Positions 25,601 through 36,345 are shown, counted from the stretch's first letter. The stretch: 64,000 nucleotides of DNA from Anaeramoeba flamelloides (GCA_027625915.1 JANTQA010000017.1:248001-312000), one strand, 5' to 3'. Notes: generated by a model from the sequence alone, not told the origin. Program-made: numbers and translations.

Positions 25601-28600
25601 TAGCTGATTCATTTAATGTAAATTTAACTGATACAATTGAAGATAACAACAATAAGGAAAATGAAAAGGAAAAGGAAAATGAAAAGGAAAAGGAAAATGA
25701 AAAGAAAAAGGGGCTAGAAGAAAAAGAAAAAGAAGAAGAAGAAGAAGAAGAAGAAGGTGGTAATTATTTTTCAATGTTTTTAAATTACATTATTAATTTA
25801 GGAAAAGTATTAAATAATAAAAAATATGAAAATTATTTAGATATTTTAAATGAAAGAGCTGAAAAAATATTATTTGATTTAATTTATATTGAAAATGATT
25901 TTGATAAAGCTATTGAAATTTCAAAAATATATGAATCAAATTTAATATCAATTATCATCAATGAATTTACAAAACTTAAATTAGAAAACAATGAAACGTT
26001 TCCATTAACTATAAAAATTGTTGAATTTATTTATAAACACAACCCTTTAGTATCAATTTTGGCTTGTTTGTTTTTATCACCAAAAAAAAATAATTACAAA
26101 TTTTTAGAATTTGCTTTAGAAAATTCTAAAGACTTTAAAACGTTAAATAGATATATTAAAAAAAAAATTGAATTAGAGAATATTTTTAAAAATTATAACA
26201 TTGAAAATGAGAATGAAAATATTAAAGATAACAAAGAAAATGAAAATATTAAAGATAATAAAGAAAAGAAACAAAAAAATGAAAAAGTAAATGAATCATT
26301 TGAAATATTCACTGAAAACTTTTTAATTGATTTTAAAGAAGAAAAAATATTAAAAGTGGTATCTAAACTTGAAGAAAAAGAAGATTTAATAAAGGCAGCA
26401 GAATTTGCTGACAAATATTTAATCAATGGCGCACCACAGGATTTATTAATTAAATTAATCGAAAACACTAACAATAATGAACAATTAAGGTTTGAAACAA
26501 TTTTGAGGATCAATGAAGAAAACCGAAGCAAATTGATTCTTAAATATATCAACAATTGGGATATTGATATGTGCTTGTCAGCGCTTCAAATGAGTGAAGA
26601 ATTGGATAATTTAAAAAACCAATTTGTATTATTTAAACAAATCTTGGATCTAAAACAAAACACTGTTTGGAAAAATTGGCACGTATTAAAAGATCTTTGT
26701 GAAAATGAACCAGAAAAAATTATCCATTACTTGGTGAAAATTAAAGAATTTGAAATTTCAAAAAAGGTTACTGATATTTTCAACTGTAAAAATTATTTAG
26801 ACTTTATTGATCAAAATTTATTATTATATTACATCACAACTTCTTCGAAAGATACAAGTAACACTTTGCTATTTTTAATTTCGTTGGGAAAGGAAAGATC
26901 ATTAAAAATATGTCAATCGGTATTAAACAAGTTAATCAAAAATGAAGAAAAATTATTTTTAATCCAATTTATTAAAAACAATTTAAAAAATCAAATTGAT
27001 GAAAATACAAAAGCACAATTAGAAAATGAAGAATTATCATTGAAAATTTTAATTAATTTACCCTTAAAAATAAGGAAAAACTTCCAAAATTTTTCTTCAA
27101 TGGATCCAAGTATAATGTTAGAAATTTTATTAATGAACAAAGCAACAAGTATAGTGAAAAAATTATCCAAAAAAATTCCTCAATTATATAAATTAATAAA
27201 AGTAAAAGAATATTCTGAAAAGGCAATAGATTTTACTTTGTTTTTAAAAAAAAAACAAAATGAGGAATTAGAAGAACTGCAAAATGATAATGAAAATGAT
27301 TTCATTATGAAAAAGGAAAAGGAAAAGGAAAAGGAAAAGGAAAAGGAAAAGGAAAAGGAAGATGAAAATAAAAAAAGTTCTAATAATGAAGAAAATATTG
27401 CCAAGCAAGATGAAGAAAAGGAAAAAGAAAAAGAGGACAAAATATACGAACAAACTGAGGATGATGAAGATGATGACGGCGATGACGAGGAAGAGGAAGA
27501 ATTAAAAATTCCAACAAAATCATGGCTAAATGGAAACATTGAACATGATGAAAAAATTAGAAAGGAATTTTACTTTTCAGAATCACCATCATTAAAATTA
27601 ACAAAGGCATTTTTAGAATTATGCTCAACACCAACAGAAGCAGGCACTATTTCTTTACAATTATGTGATTTACTTTCACAAAAATTGAGCGAAGGTGGTA
27701 CTGATTTAATTTATTTAGTATCAAATTTGATGAAGCAATTGTATTTGTTTGCAAAATTAAAATTTTTAGATAATGAAACTTTAAATTCCTCAATGATTTC
27801 AACTTGTGATTCTTATTTAAATTATTTAGAATTATTAGAAAGATTAATGACTTCAAATTCTAAAATTAAAATTAATTCAATTTCCGATTTCAGTGATCCA
27901 AAGCGCGCAAGAATTTTAAGAGATAAATTACTTTTAGAGGACAACATTCAAATGGCAATGGATTTGGCTACAAGAACACACACCAACGACCAGCCGGTAT
28001 GGGAATATTGGGGATTGAAATTATTAAAATTAGGCAAATACCAAGAAGCCAGAGAAAAATTTAAACACTGTTTAATTTCTTATAATACGAATAATACCAA
28101 TTCAAATAAAAATACCACCACCATCACTACTGATAAGAATATGAACATGAATATTAATAAAAATCAAAACAATTTATTAATGAAAAAAAACCAAAGAACT
28201 AATAAAGTAAATTTAAGAATTCCATTTTCGCCACAACAATTTAAACGAGATCAAGGACAAAATCAAAAATTATTGTCAGAAATTATTGTAATTTTGGAAT
28301 CTAGACCACCATTAGATTTGGAAGCAATTAGACAAATTAACAAGCAAATGATTAATTATTTGAAAAATAACAATAATAACAGCAGCAGCAGCAGTGGGGG
28401 CAATATCAACAACAAAAACAATAGTGAACAATTCCAATTCCAAACAATAGGAAGGAATTTAACAATTGAAAGATTTGATGAATGTATCTACTATATTAAT
28501 ACCTATGGCACAGATCAAAATTATTTGACATTTTTAACGAAACATGGAAGATTGGTTGACGCCATTGAATATATTATTAATAATGACTTAAATTTAAATT

Positions 28601-29553
28601 ATTTGATTAAAATCGTGCTTCAGCATTGCTTGACTCATGCTTCGATCCCAAAAATGTTAAGAGCCTTTCGAAAAATTGATCCAACTTTAATGAAAATTGA
28701 AAAGCCATTAATGGAAATTTGCAAATTTTTAAATCAAAAAAAAATATATACTGTTTTGCATCGATTCCAATCCTTTATGAAGGATGAAGTAAGGGCTGCA
28801 TACACACGATTGATGCAATATCATGAAGCAACCACATTCAAAGAAGCAATTCATTTATTGTCGAAGGCAAAAAATCATTTTATCGAGGGGCTAAATAATC
28901 TTCAAAACAATAAAAGCAACACCACCAACCAAATCAAATTCAAATCCCAAAAGCAATTTACGAGGCACGATATCGACAGACAATTGAAAACAGTTTCTTT
29001 ACAAATCGAAATCGAAAACTTTTTGAAGAAAAAGGGCAAGACACAATCGAATTTCTTGGAAAATTCCTTATTTTCGAATGCGCAAAAAAGAGCTTCAATT
29101 TCTCAAAACTTAATCGTTTTGGGAAATAATGACCTCGCATTCCAAATTATTCAAGAATACCGTTTGCCCACAGCGACAATCTATGAAAACGCAGCAATCA
29201 ATCTCGTGAAAGACGGCAAAATTAATTTATTGAACAAAACCTTCGATAGCGCAAAGGGGACAATGCGATCACAAGAGTGGGACAGAATCATTTTAAAATG
29301 TATTTCAATTTTCGTTACACAAAAAAACGATTCAAAAACGGCGAAAAAATATTTGAAAATTTTACAAGAGCCACAAAATAGATTACAAGCTTTTATTCTA
29401 TTGAAAAATTATAAACAGGCATTTAATATAGCTTCTTCCAATAATTGGGAAAATTCTGTGAAAAAGATTTTAAATGCAGCACAAAAGGATAAAAAAAAAA
29501 ATATTATCGACCTTTGCTCGAAATGGCTATCAAAGCAAAATAGAAGAAAATGA
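22675..29553 (+). CDS. ZFYVE26: Spastizin (ZFYVE26/SPG15) orthologue without a FYVE domain, 2292 aa
   Basis: Spastizin with spatacsin (SPG11) forms the partner complex of the AP-5 adaptor, acting in late endosome and lysosome tubulation and autophagic lysosome reformation. Collinear matches to animal spastizin run through the protein: FWSEFWNELRVTNKHGLEFI and FRPLASLVFLLCW (337-400), VWKNWHVLKDLCENEP (~1330), DPSIMLEILLMNKATSIV (~1475). The C-terminal third is closest: KEFYFSESPSLKL (~1625), TCDSYLNYLELLERL, VWEYWGLKLLKLGKYQEARE (~1775-1795), FQSFMKDEVRAAYTRL. This is an alpha-solenoid. In animals the FYVE finger lies just before the RSEFYY-type motif. Here residues ~1528-1612 are only Lys/Glu and Asp/Glu repeats, with no CxxC pairs or R(R/K)HHCR motif. 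Other charged inserts (140-195, 500-570, 1000-1040, 1170-1205) lie between conserved blocks. There are no introns. The ATG at 22675 fits the conserved N-terminus. Confidence 0.9.
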   Translation: MSSNSFSFLIPPDEDLQLVLNYFSQGQTELARMTLFRLHKTTPELAISLLKFLIVNGPPTDWMMPSSTPTAAHFTWFLCTILFELSDKGTKSLKEFLTPRVYEQRNFELLLAQASEHVSKKCLKEFRQLWTNDQFAKFGEIKQTQKTETHTKPETETKMKKKQKHKQKQTKKKPNNLTTPVKKETHNLTKLAKKETKNLLLSDPELTFTIFSHFGESKILHKALQEILLSVCQQFINNKQWGKFTQYLKYLDARDKRLFGDVTQLFKNVLSKKMNNTNNNNKLKKKPLNNNGIYQSLLCCKNPNYLTEFCTLEDAFVKDRFNQLDVPDSFRYEDPETFWSEFWNELRVTNKHGLEFILTRSRDLITSYHVNLVEKLLVREPFRPLASLVFLLCWPWLKKHSDYIPQVIEHVWNAKYIAASDPLLRQACFDLQFNYEFGKWALSKIENLKKNSNLLNKELQKKDFTLEEILETLETHSPLYFFEPYLPYLQNEKELLKMISIKKIVNFEKEEEKNKETIEKKNKGKEKDELEKEEKIKEIEKEKEKEVEEEEIGFIQIGKEIQKEIENQNSEIKEEIIDKEPFLNRSKNEKLIQLLIIQSFFCIRNLISIIQKKQTEELKFQLIQKQLNKIWKLDEKYMITILQTIFSLIFLREQDIINVNSIIINNLSNNNENNINEVKNKKQDKSKTLNIFNKSKENIKSKKHDFLITCQIFEKLLNLFEINLQNFTIQGQELKLLKKKIFESKWRYNLIKKTFPNLKDQELIPLLISTPETLLIISLKQNNYKQCHEIVNFFSLEGEIVEEVKIAEAFDSILRNEDNETNEMKTETKPEIENENENENKNENNNKNDNENIILKNSSNFFKFKLYCDLAISCEDQRSIQFLNKANYYLERVDDIKDQQLINSYSLLINRYLLLSKYYPNQSLQQILSNQTEQLPKTITKLKKFLKNKFNREKLLKEFQEAIEKKLNTNKLLQLLADSFNVNLTDTIEDNNNKENEKEKENEKEKENEKKKGLEEKEKEEEEEEEEGGNYFSMFLNYIINLGKVLNNKKYENYLDILNERAEKILFDLIYIENDFDKAIEISKIYESNLISIIINEFTKLKLENNETFPLTIKIVEFIYKHNPLVSILACLFLSPKKNNYKFLEFALENSKDFKTLNRYIKKKIELENIFKNYNIENENENIKDNKENENIKDNKEKKQKNEKVNESFEIFTENFLIDFKEEKILKVVSKLEEKEDLIKAAEFADKYLINGAPQDLLIKLIENTNNNEQLRFETILRINEENRSKLILKYINNWDIDMCLSALQMSEELDNLKNQFVLFKQILDLKQNTVWKNWHVLKDLCENEPEKIIHYLVKIKEFEISKKVTDIFNCKNYLDFIDQNLLLYYITTSSKDTSNTLLFLISLGKERSLKICQSVLNKLIKNEEKLFLIQFIKNNLKNQIDENTKAQLENEELSLKILINLPLKIRKNFQNFSSMDPSIMLEILLMNKATSIVKKLSKKIPQLYKLIKVKEYSEKAIDFTLFLKKKQNEELEELQNDNENDFIMKKEKEKEKEKEKEKEKEDENKKSSNNEENIAKQDEEKEKEKEDKIYEQTEDDEDDDGDDEEEEELKIPTKSWLNGNIEHDEKIRKEFYFSESPSLKLTKAFLELCSTPTEAGTISLQLCDLLSQKLSEGGTDLIYLVSNLMKQLYLFAKLKFLDNETLNSSMISTCDSYLNYLELLERLMTSNSKIKINSISDFSDPKRARILRDKLLLEDNIQMAMDLATRTHTNDQPVWEYWGLKLLKLGKYQEAREKFKHCLISYNTNNTNSNKNTTTITTDKNMNMNINKNQNNLLMKKNQRTNKVNLRIPFSPQQFKRDQGQNQKLLSEIIVILESRPPLDLEAIRQINKQMINYLKNNNNNSSSSSGGNINNKNNSEQFQFQTIGRNLTIERFDECIYYINTYGTDQNYLTFLTKHGRLVDAIEYIINNDLNLNYLIKIVLQHCLTHASIPKMLRAFRKIDPTLMKIEKPLMEICKFLNQKKIYTVLHRFQSFMKDEVRAAYTRLMQYHEATTFKEAIHLLSKAKNHFIEGLNNLQNNKSNTTNQIKFKSQKQFTRHDIDRQLKTVSLQIEIENFLKKKGKTQSNFLENSLFSNAQKRASISQNLIVLGNNDLAFQIIQEYRLPTATIYENAAINLVKDGKINLLNKTFDSAKGTMRSQEWDRIILKCISIFVTQKNDSKTAKKYLKILQEPQNRLQAFILLKNYKQAFNIASSNNWENSVKKILNAAQKDKKKNIIDLCSKWLSKQNRRK
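27308..27360 (+). repeat. In-frame AAAGGA hexanucleotide repeat (Lys-Glu) in spastizin
   Basis: A near-perfect run of AAGGAA hexamers encodes alternating Lys-Glu at the site where the FYVE finger would be. Purity at DNA level points to slippage expansion rather than selection on each codon. Confidence 0.85.
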
Positions 29554-32514
29554 TTTTAATAAGAATAAAATTTTAATATATATATATTTTTTTTTTCAAT
29601 TATTTGTGCGAATTTTAAAATTACAAAAGAGATTTTTTTTTAAAACAAGTTACATAATTTTTGAAATACATTTTTTTAATTAATTTTCCAAATCAAGAGA
29701 TTGAAATATTTATAATTTAATATTTAAAAACTCACAGTTTCTAACTTGAAAAAGTTTGTTATATTTTCAATAGAAAGTTCAAGATTTTTTAACTATCATT
29801 ATTAAGAATAAAATATGGAGAAAGTACATTTTTGTGTTCATGTAGGGATAATAAAACTATTTTCAAGATATCTCAAAGATAGATGAGAAAATACTTTTGA
29901 TAAATTATCTTGGTGTTCTTTATTAATATTTTATAATTTTCTTTATACTTTTTTACTTTTGAATTTTTTTTATTTTTGAATCCTCACTTTTTTTTTATTT
30001 ATCATCACTTAAAGTTGAAGGGGAATAATACTTTAATAGACGAATATTTATATACTTGTATTAAAAATTATGGAAAAACTAAAAATAAATCATTTTTTTT
30101 TAATGGGGTGACAGATTCTATAGAAATTGATGTTCTATTTTGAAACTGAATATTTGAAATTTTTTCTGTTTTCTTTTATTTTCTTTCTTTCGCATTTTAG
30201 TATTAATTATTGTTTTCTATCCCTACTGAAGGACTATCTTTATTTTATTGTCCGAAGGGATTGAAATCCAACAATTTTAATAGAAATATCGGTTGAAAAG
30301 ATTCACTATTAAATGAAAGACAAAATATTTCATTTTTTTTTTTTGGGAGTATGGGATGTTGATCGAAATTAAAAAAAAATTTATTTTTACAAAAACTTAT
30401 TGAAATTCTCCAATAAAATAATTTAAGGGAGTAGTATCTTTTGAAACAAAAATAAAATCTTTTTGAGCTTATGAAAAAATATTTAAAAATTGTTTTTTGG
30501 CTTATGAAATGGGTGTGTTAACAAAATTTAAACAATTTATGAATTTTTGTCTCTTTTTAGAAATTCAAGATTCAGATGTTTCCAATATAAAAGGAAAAAA
30601 AGTAACCTATAATTTTTTTATAAAACTTAAGTTAATTGTTGAGTAGTGTGTTACTATTGTTGGTTTTATGTTGGATAGATTTGATTTTGAACGAAATTTT
30701 TTTTTATTTTGTGATTATTTTTTATAATTAATATTTCAATTCAAATTTAAACCAATAAAACAGATTTAAGTATGGGTGATTTAATTAATGAAAATTTGAT
30801 AAAAAATTTAACACAAGTTTATCAAGGAAATTTTGGATCTATTTAGTAAATTTTGTTTTATTCTTTAAGTTTTTATGAAAAAATTGATTTTATAGTTTTC
30901 AAATAATGAAATAAAAATGCAATACAATTTTCCATTCTAAATTAATTTTTTAACAAATTGTTGGGTCTTATTCACAAGAATTCTTATAACAATTTAAATT
31001 ATATTTGTCAAAAAAAATTGATTTTAAAGTTTTTGTTAAGATTATACAATTCCAAAATATCTTCAATAAACATTTCTTTTCAAAAATCATTTTTTATCTT
31101 ATAACAAAAAAATAATTTCAAAATAAAATTAACAAATGACTATAATAAGTTAAAGTTTCTAACTACAGTTCTTAAATAAATCTAAATATTTTTCATTATA
31201 ACTGTTTAAATTAATTTTTTTGGTTAACCAAAAGAATTATCTCAAAAAAATTAAAAAAATCTATAGATTAATATTCCTGTCAAAAAAGACTTTTTATTGA
31301 GTAATAATCCTGGAAACCGTAATAAAAAAGTGTAAAAATATTTAAATTATAAGAAATAAAATGAATTTAAATTATTTTCTTTTTCAGAAAAAATGAAAAA
31401 AAAAAAAAAAAATGATCTCACTGAAAAAAATATACTTTCTTTTCCGGATTTTTTTTAGCAGACCAGAGTTATTTTAGACTTGTCATAGAGGTTTCTTTAA
31501 TAATTTTTTTAAAAATTTATTTTTTGAAATAATCACTTTGAATATACCAAAGAAAATAAGTTGGTTATTAGAAAAATTGAGTATTTTCCAAAAAAAGATT
31601 GATATTAAAGTCAGATAAAGAAAGAATAAACAATTATTTCAATAAAAAAAAACTGATTTTAATAAGATCAAAAATTAATCCTTTAAAAATTAAGAAAGAG
31701 ATATAGTAGTGAAAAAAATACTTGACATAAAAAAAATCCCTGAAAATATTTTTAATTGTGAATATTAGGAAAATCGCGGTAAAATTTCTTTTATTTAAAA
31801 TCAAATCCCTTTTTTAAGAGTCAAACATCTAAAAATACAACACGCCAACTTATTAGAATCGTGACTAATGAAATAACACTTAATCAATATACCATTCAAT
31901 CAATCAAAAACCAAGAATAAAAATTACCATTTTCCAAACTCTATTAAACCTCTATAAAACTCTATTTTTTTCCAAAATAGTTGATCTACTTTAGTCTATC
32001 AATTAATTAGTTGAAAACCCTATAGATACCCATATTTTAATGAACTTTAAGTAGGTTTATTACTGAGGATCATTAAAAAATTTGGTTATTTATAAAAAGG
32101 ATTTTATCGAAAATAAAAGAAATTACATATCAATTTTCCTAATATTCACAATTAAAAATCTTGTTCTGGACTATTTTGATTTCCTATATTTTTTCACTAC
32201 TTTTGATAAAAAATAGTGATAATTCTTAATTTCAATGAAGCGTTGTTTTATAATAAAAATTTGTTTTTTACAACATTCTTCTTGAAGGATCTTGATGTAA
32301 TTGAAACCACAGTAAAATACCTTAAATATGATATTTCTTAAAAGCTTTTAATCACATTTTGGTTCTTAATATCTTCAATATTTTATGGTGGTTTTGATCT
32401 TAGTTTTACTCGTATTGACAATTAAATTTTTACTTTTTGACCAAATAAATATCCCACTTTTTTTCCTAATCCCTATTTTTTTCTGCAAAAGTTATTTTAA
32501 ATCAAATAATCATA
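29554..32514. other. AT-rich spacer, nothing recognised
   Basis: About 3 kb downstream of spastizin with stops in all frames, (TA) and A/T runs and no repeat or RNA gene that I can support. Ordinary intergenic DNA for this window. Confidence 0.5.
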
Positions 32515-33003
32515 AATTACTCAAGTATTACCAACAAACAACAATCAAATATCGTTAACAAGAGAAAACTTTTATGTCTACAAAGATACTCGAATAAATA
32601 AAATCTTTATCTTGTTTTTATTAATTTTGAATTTTATAAAGTAAATGAGTCATTCATTAAGAAATATTATTTACCAAAGTCATTTAAAAAAGTGTTGAAG
32701 CGAAAGATTTCAAAAAGGATCAAAAAAAACAGTTTGTGAACTTCAATAGCTCTTTGAAAAACTGTTGATCAGACTTTTTGAAAAATACTTTTACTTATTT
32801 TTTTGTTAATTTGTTGTTTTATCTCTGAATCAAAAAAATCTAACAATAAATTGAGAAATTATTATGAATAGAAAAATCTTCTGGTTTTTGGGTAATTGAA
32901 ACCAATCCTTCAACAGACATAACCGTGGTTGTTTATCCCTTGGAAACTTTAAAAGAAATAATTTCAAATAAAAAATTCATTCTGAATACAGCTAATTTGA
33001 AAA
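32515..33003 (+). CDS. Putative 5' exons of an unrecognised multi-exon gene
   Basis: Two protein-like exons fit one another. Exon ~32642-32730 follows an AG (gaattttataaag) and encodes NESFIKKYYLPKSFKKVLKR, ending one base into a codon at a GTTTGT donor. Exon 32874-33003 follows AG in gaatag, starts with the matching phase, encodes VIETNPSTDITVVVYPLETL and ends at a GTATGT donor. The joined frame is continuous. An earlier frame around 32515-32590 (SLTRENFYVYKDTR) may be another exon, but I could not phase it. These would lead into the 163-aa frame at 33229, although the exact junction is unresolved. No family is recognised. Confidence 0.4.
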
Positions 33004-33228
33004 ATGTATGTATCCCAAGATTTCTCAGTGTATCTTAAGTTCCTGATTTACTCATTTCAAGTTGTTAATAGATCAATTAATCAAACTGCATTTCAAATAC
33101 TAAAATTTCAAAATAACAATTCATTTTTTGAATTTTGTTTTTTCTTTCAAATATTTTTTTTTTCAAACCTTTCTTGTGTTTTGATATTGTTTTGAAAACG
33201 TTAGAAGAACTTGTGTTCCTTTGAGTAA

Positions 33229-33720
33229 ATGTCATTTACGATCCAAAATGTAGCATACAAAACTGGATCAAAATCAAAAACAAGGGGATATCCCTTATAT
33301 TTTGGGAAAACCAAAATCATTTATCAGCAAATAACGATACTAACACGGGCAATTGAAGAAGTGAAACTCAACCTCAACTCTCTTATAATTTTAACACGCC
33401 AGTATGAGTATTATTTCTTGACGGATTTTAACCGAAAGAACGCCTCAAAAGTCAAGTCATATTTCAAGCGATTTGCACCAAGAACAAAGATATATACAAA
33501 CCCGAATCTGAAAACGCTACCTGATTGGGTTTTTCAAACCTTTGATGGGGAACTTCTTCGAAATTTGCAAGAGGCCCACAAGCCTTTTTTAGATCCCAAA
33601 CCACGAACAATTTCTTTAAATAGAATTGGGAAAATCTTTCAGAAAATGAATGACAAGCAAAGCAAAGAACTTTTGGTTCCATTGCTTAATGCACTACATT
33701 TAATACTTCTTGATCAGTAA
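33229..33720 (+). CDS. Hypothetical protein, 163-aa frame, probably an exon of a larger gene
   Basis: GC content and amino-acid composition are clearly coding (RQYEYYFLTDFNRKNASKV, LPDWVFQTFDGELLRNLQEA). The predicted fold is mostly helical with no membrane segment. I cannot assign a family. The ATG at 33229 is immediately preceded by an in-frame TAA, so if this is one gene with the upstream exons the junction must fall inside the frame. The apparent stop overlaps an ideal splice donor: GATCA followed by GTAAGT at 33719-33724. Coding may therefore run on into downstream exons and the stop may be intronic. Coding is likely; gene limits are uncertain. Confidence 0.55.
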   Translation: MSFTIQNVAYKTGSKSKTRGYPLYFGKTKIIYQQITILTRAIEEVKLNLNSLIILTRQYEYYFLTDFNRKNASKVKSYFKRFAPRTKIYTNPNLKTLPDWVFQTFDGELLRNLQEAHKPFLDPKPRTISLNRIGKIFQKMNDKQSKELLVPLLNALHLILLDQ

Positions 33721-34013
33721 GTTACTTGTTTTGGATTTTGATAAAATTTTTTTTCTTTTCTTTTCTTTTCTTTATGGGTTAGCTTGTCCACTTTTCACTT
33801 GCTTGCTTTTTATAAGAAAAAAATTTTAATTTATCTTTTCACTTTTGTTTGTTTTTAAAAACATTGTTCTTTATTCTTTTACTGCTTGAAATTTTAGTTT
33901 CACAAAACCTTTTCATTTTTTTTTGTATGTTAAAATACTTTACCAAGGTTTTTTTTTGTAAAAAAAAAAAAAAAAAAATTATGCTTTTTGATAATAAATC
34001 TCAAGAAAAAATG

Positions 34014-34290
34014 GTAACACCAATAAAACAGAGAAAATAATGTTCACAAGAAAAATACAAACAAAATATTTGAAACACCTTCATTCTAAACTCGTTTTTA
34101 GTCGATTCTTTTCTTTTTTTTTTTTTTTAATTTTTTTTTTTTTATTTTTCACATTCTAAGGATACACGCACGAAACAAATTTTCAAGACACTACTACAAA
34201 CACCTTCCATTCACATCTCGTTAAGGCGAATACAATCTTTTGTCCACAGATTAAAATTAATTATTTTTTGCAAAAAAAGGTCTTAAAAGA
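34014..34290 (+). CDS. Putative downstream exons of the same unrecognised gene
   Basis: After the 163-aa frame there are two further protein-like plus-strand patches. One is ~34039-34115, starting ATGTTCACAAG and reading RKIQTKYLKHLHSKLVF. The other begins at 34161 after the acceptor cattctaag and encodes TKQIFKTLLQTPSIHISLRR and IQSFVHRLKLII. The second has markedly higher GC than its flanks. Phases do not yet join to the GTAAGT donor at 33719, so intermediate exons or a second gene must exist. Nothing in them identifies a family. Confidence 0.25.
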
Positions 34291-34299
34291 ATATAAAAA

Positions 34300-36240
34300 A
34301 CAAACAAAAAACTCCATTAAAAACTTCACTTACCAAGTTCTTATAAAAATACACCTAAGGAGAAATTTATTTAACTAGTTTTTCATTTGACTGTGCCAAA
34401 GTACTAATAGCTTCGTTAAGTTCATTAATTTCCTCATAAATCAATACTCCACTTCGTTACCACTTTGTTGTATAAGTGAGTATTTGTATTTAAAATACAG
34501 AAAAAAATCAAAACCCAAAAAACAGAAATTATTTGCAAAAAAAAAAAAAATACCTTTTAATCTTTGGATAAAAGATCGTGTTCACCTTAACCAAAATAAA
34601 AGGATAAGATTTGTAGAATTCATTTGGGACTTATTTAGAACGCCCCTCCTTAAAGTTTCAAAATTAATTACTTAGCCAAAACAATAAATTGATCTTTCAA
34701 CCAAATGAAAAAGATTCTTTTCACAAATACTAGAAAAGGATTATTCCAAATTTACCAAAGAAAAAGATTTTTTTGCTGGTAAATTCAAAAAAATATAAAA
34801 AACTTTTTAGTTCACATTATAAAAAAATATCATGACTTTTGCAAAGCCTTTCCCCTTTATAAGTGCTGAAAAGTGTTGGAAAGGTTTGTAAATTATCTGA
34901 AAGTGTTTGAAAGGCCCAAAGCTTTTATAAAAGCCATGAGATTTTTTGTAGTTATTTGACTCAAAAAAACCATTTTTTGTACTTGTACTTTACAACAATT
35001 AGTTATTTTTTTTTTTTAACTTCGTTTTGAATAAAGAATTTCATTGGTTAAAGTGCAAATAAGCTTTGTAAACTTTTTTGGTTTTTGAAACATTCTCTGT
35101 AAATGGGCTGTTTGAACAGTAGATTTATCAGATTTGGAAAATGAACCAAAAAATTTAAAAACATTTATTTGAATTTATCACAAAAATCGTTTCAAAAACT
35201 GAGACAAAAAATTTCTACATCAAGCAATAAAAATCGGTCTATTCAAGTTTATCGACTGCTATAAAGATACTTTGGAAAACTGTTAGCCAACACTTTTTTA
35301 AAACGACTTTCTCATCAATCAAACTTATTACCACCATATTATAATTCAAAAACAAATATCAACACTTCAATTTTTTTTCGTATTTGTTAAAAAATCTTTT
35401 GAAAAACAGCTGTATAAAAAAGTGATGAATAAAAGTTTTACAAAGTGTTGCTCAAACTGCCCGGTTCACTATTTAAAGTAGTTTAAAGTCTGACAATTTT
35501 TAAAACTTTTGTTAGTCATTTTTATAAAACAGTTGTATATTCTTTTTTAGTATGTTTTTTAAATTTAGACGAACAAGGTTTAATTTTTTCTAAATCATAT
35601 TAAGTATTAAACCTATTAGCCATTTTCGTGAGAATATGACGAATTTATAATCAACAATCCTCTCAAGAAAATAACGATCGTAAACCCATTTTTATTGTTT
35701 AGTTGTACATATAAGTAAATTACATAATGTTCTATGAATTAAATCAATTTTTTTTTTAATGAATTTTAACAAAAAATCTTATTACAAAAACTCTTATTAC
35801 AAAACAATTAAATAACAACTTTGAGTTGTTTAATTAAACTCTTTTATTAGAAAGATAACACTCTTAAAACGCCTTAGCATTATTTGTTTTTAACTTTAAA
35901 TTGATATTCAAGTGTTTTTTGACTTTATTTTTTTTCTAATTTTTTGGTACAAAGTTTGTTTCTTTAAAATGATATACCAAAAGGAACCCAACTTTAGAAA
36001 AAATTGGAAACTTATTGTTTTTTTTTTTCCTAAAGTTAAGATCTAAGCTCCAGTATTTTTCACAACAAACACGAGTAGGTTTTAACAAAGTTGGTGATAC
36101 ACCTTCTTTCAGGAATGTAGAAAATCATCTTAAAAACAACAAAACTTTTTAAAAAACTAACAAAATCTGTAAAAATTTATAAAGATCTCAAAAACAAAAA
36201 TGCAAATATTAAATGAGAAAAAATCCCAAGTTTATTTATT
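34300..36240. other. AT-rich spacer with weak fragments
   Basis: Minus strand 34373-34457 could encode a coiled-coil-like C-terminus (EEINELNEAISTLAQSNEKL then a stop), too short to call. A plus-strand frame at 34484-34675 is Lys-rich and doubtful. 34883-34915 repeats 22499-22533. 35250-35560 shares blocks with 1500-1950. I see no RNA gene. Confidence 0.3.
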
Positions 36241-36345
36241 TTATTGATGGAAGAAGTGTAAATCACACTCTAGATGTCCTTTTACTTAAATTTCCTCAAA
36301 GGTAATTTAAGCGTAAAATCATAGATTTCACGATTGCTCAATGGA
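36241..36345 (-). mobile_element. LINE 3'-end relic, second copy
   Basis: About 95 bp match 6488-6582 at roughly 85% by eye. On the minus strand it reads NREIYDFTLKL, the counterpart of NREIYDFALKF in the first relic, and then the same AGTGTGATTTACACTTCTTC-type 3' flank. It is a very short, 5'-truncated copy, which is typical of non-LTR retrotransposition. It confirms that this 3' end is a transposon terminus and not a host gene. Confidence 0.5.

Noticed and set aside
27240-27520. A cryptic FYVE finger in spastizin
   Set aside because: Checked the frame for CxxC pairs and the basic RHHCR-type motif; only charged repeats are present.
33229-33720. RhoGAP, RGS or HEM/NCKAP1 identity for the 163-aa frame
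   Set aside because: Tried by eye against remembered family motifs; no arginine finger or conserved block could be aligned convincingly.
34484-34675. 63-aa Lys-rich plus-strand frame
   Set aside because: Half of it is poly-Lys from an A-run, with no ATG context or splice-phase link. The second half is mildly protein-like, but not enough to call.
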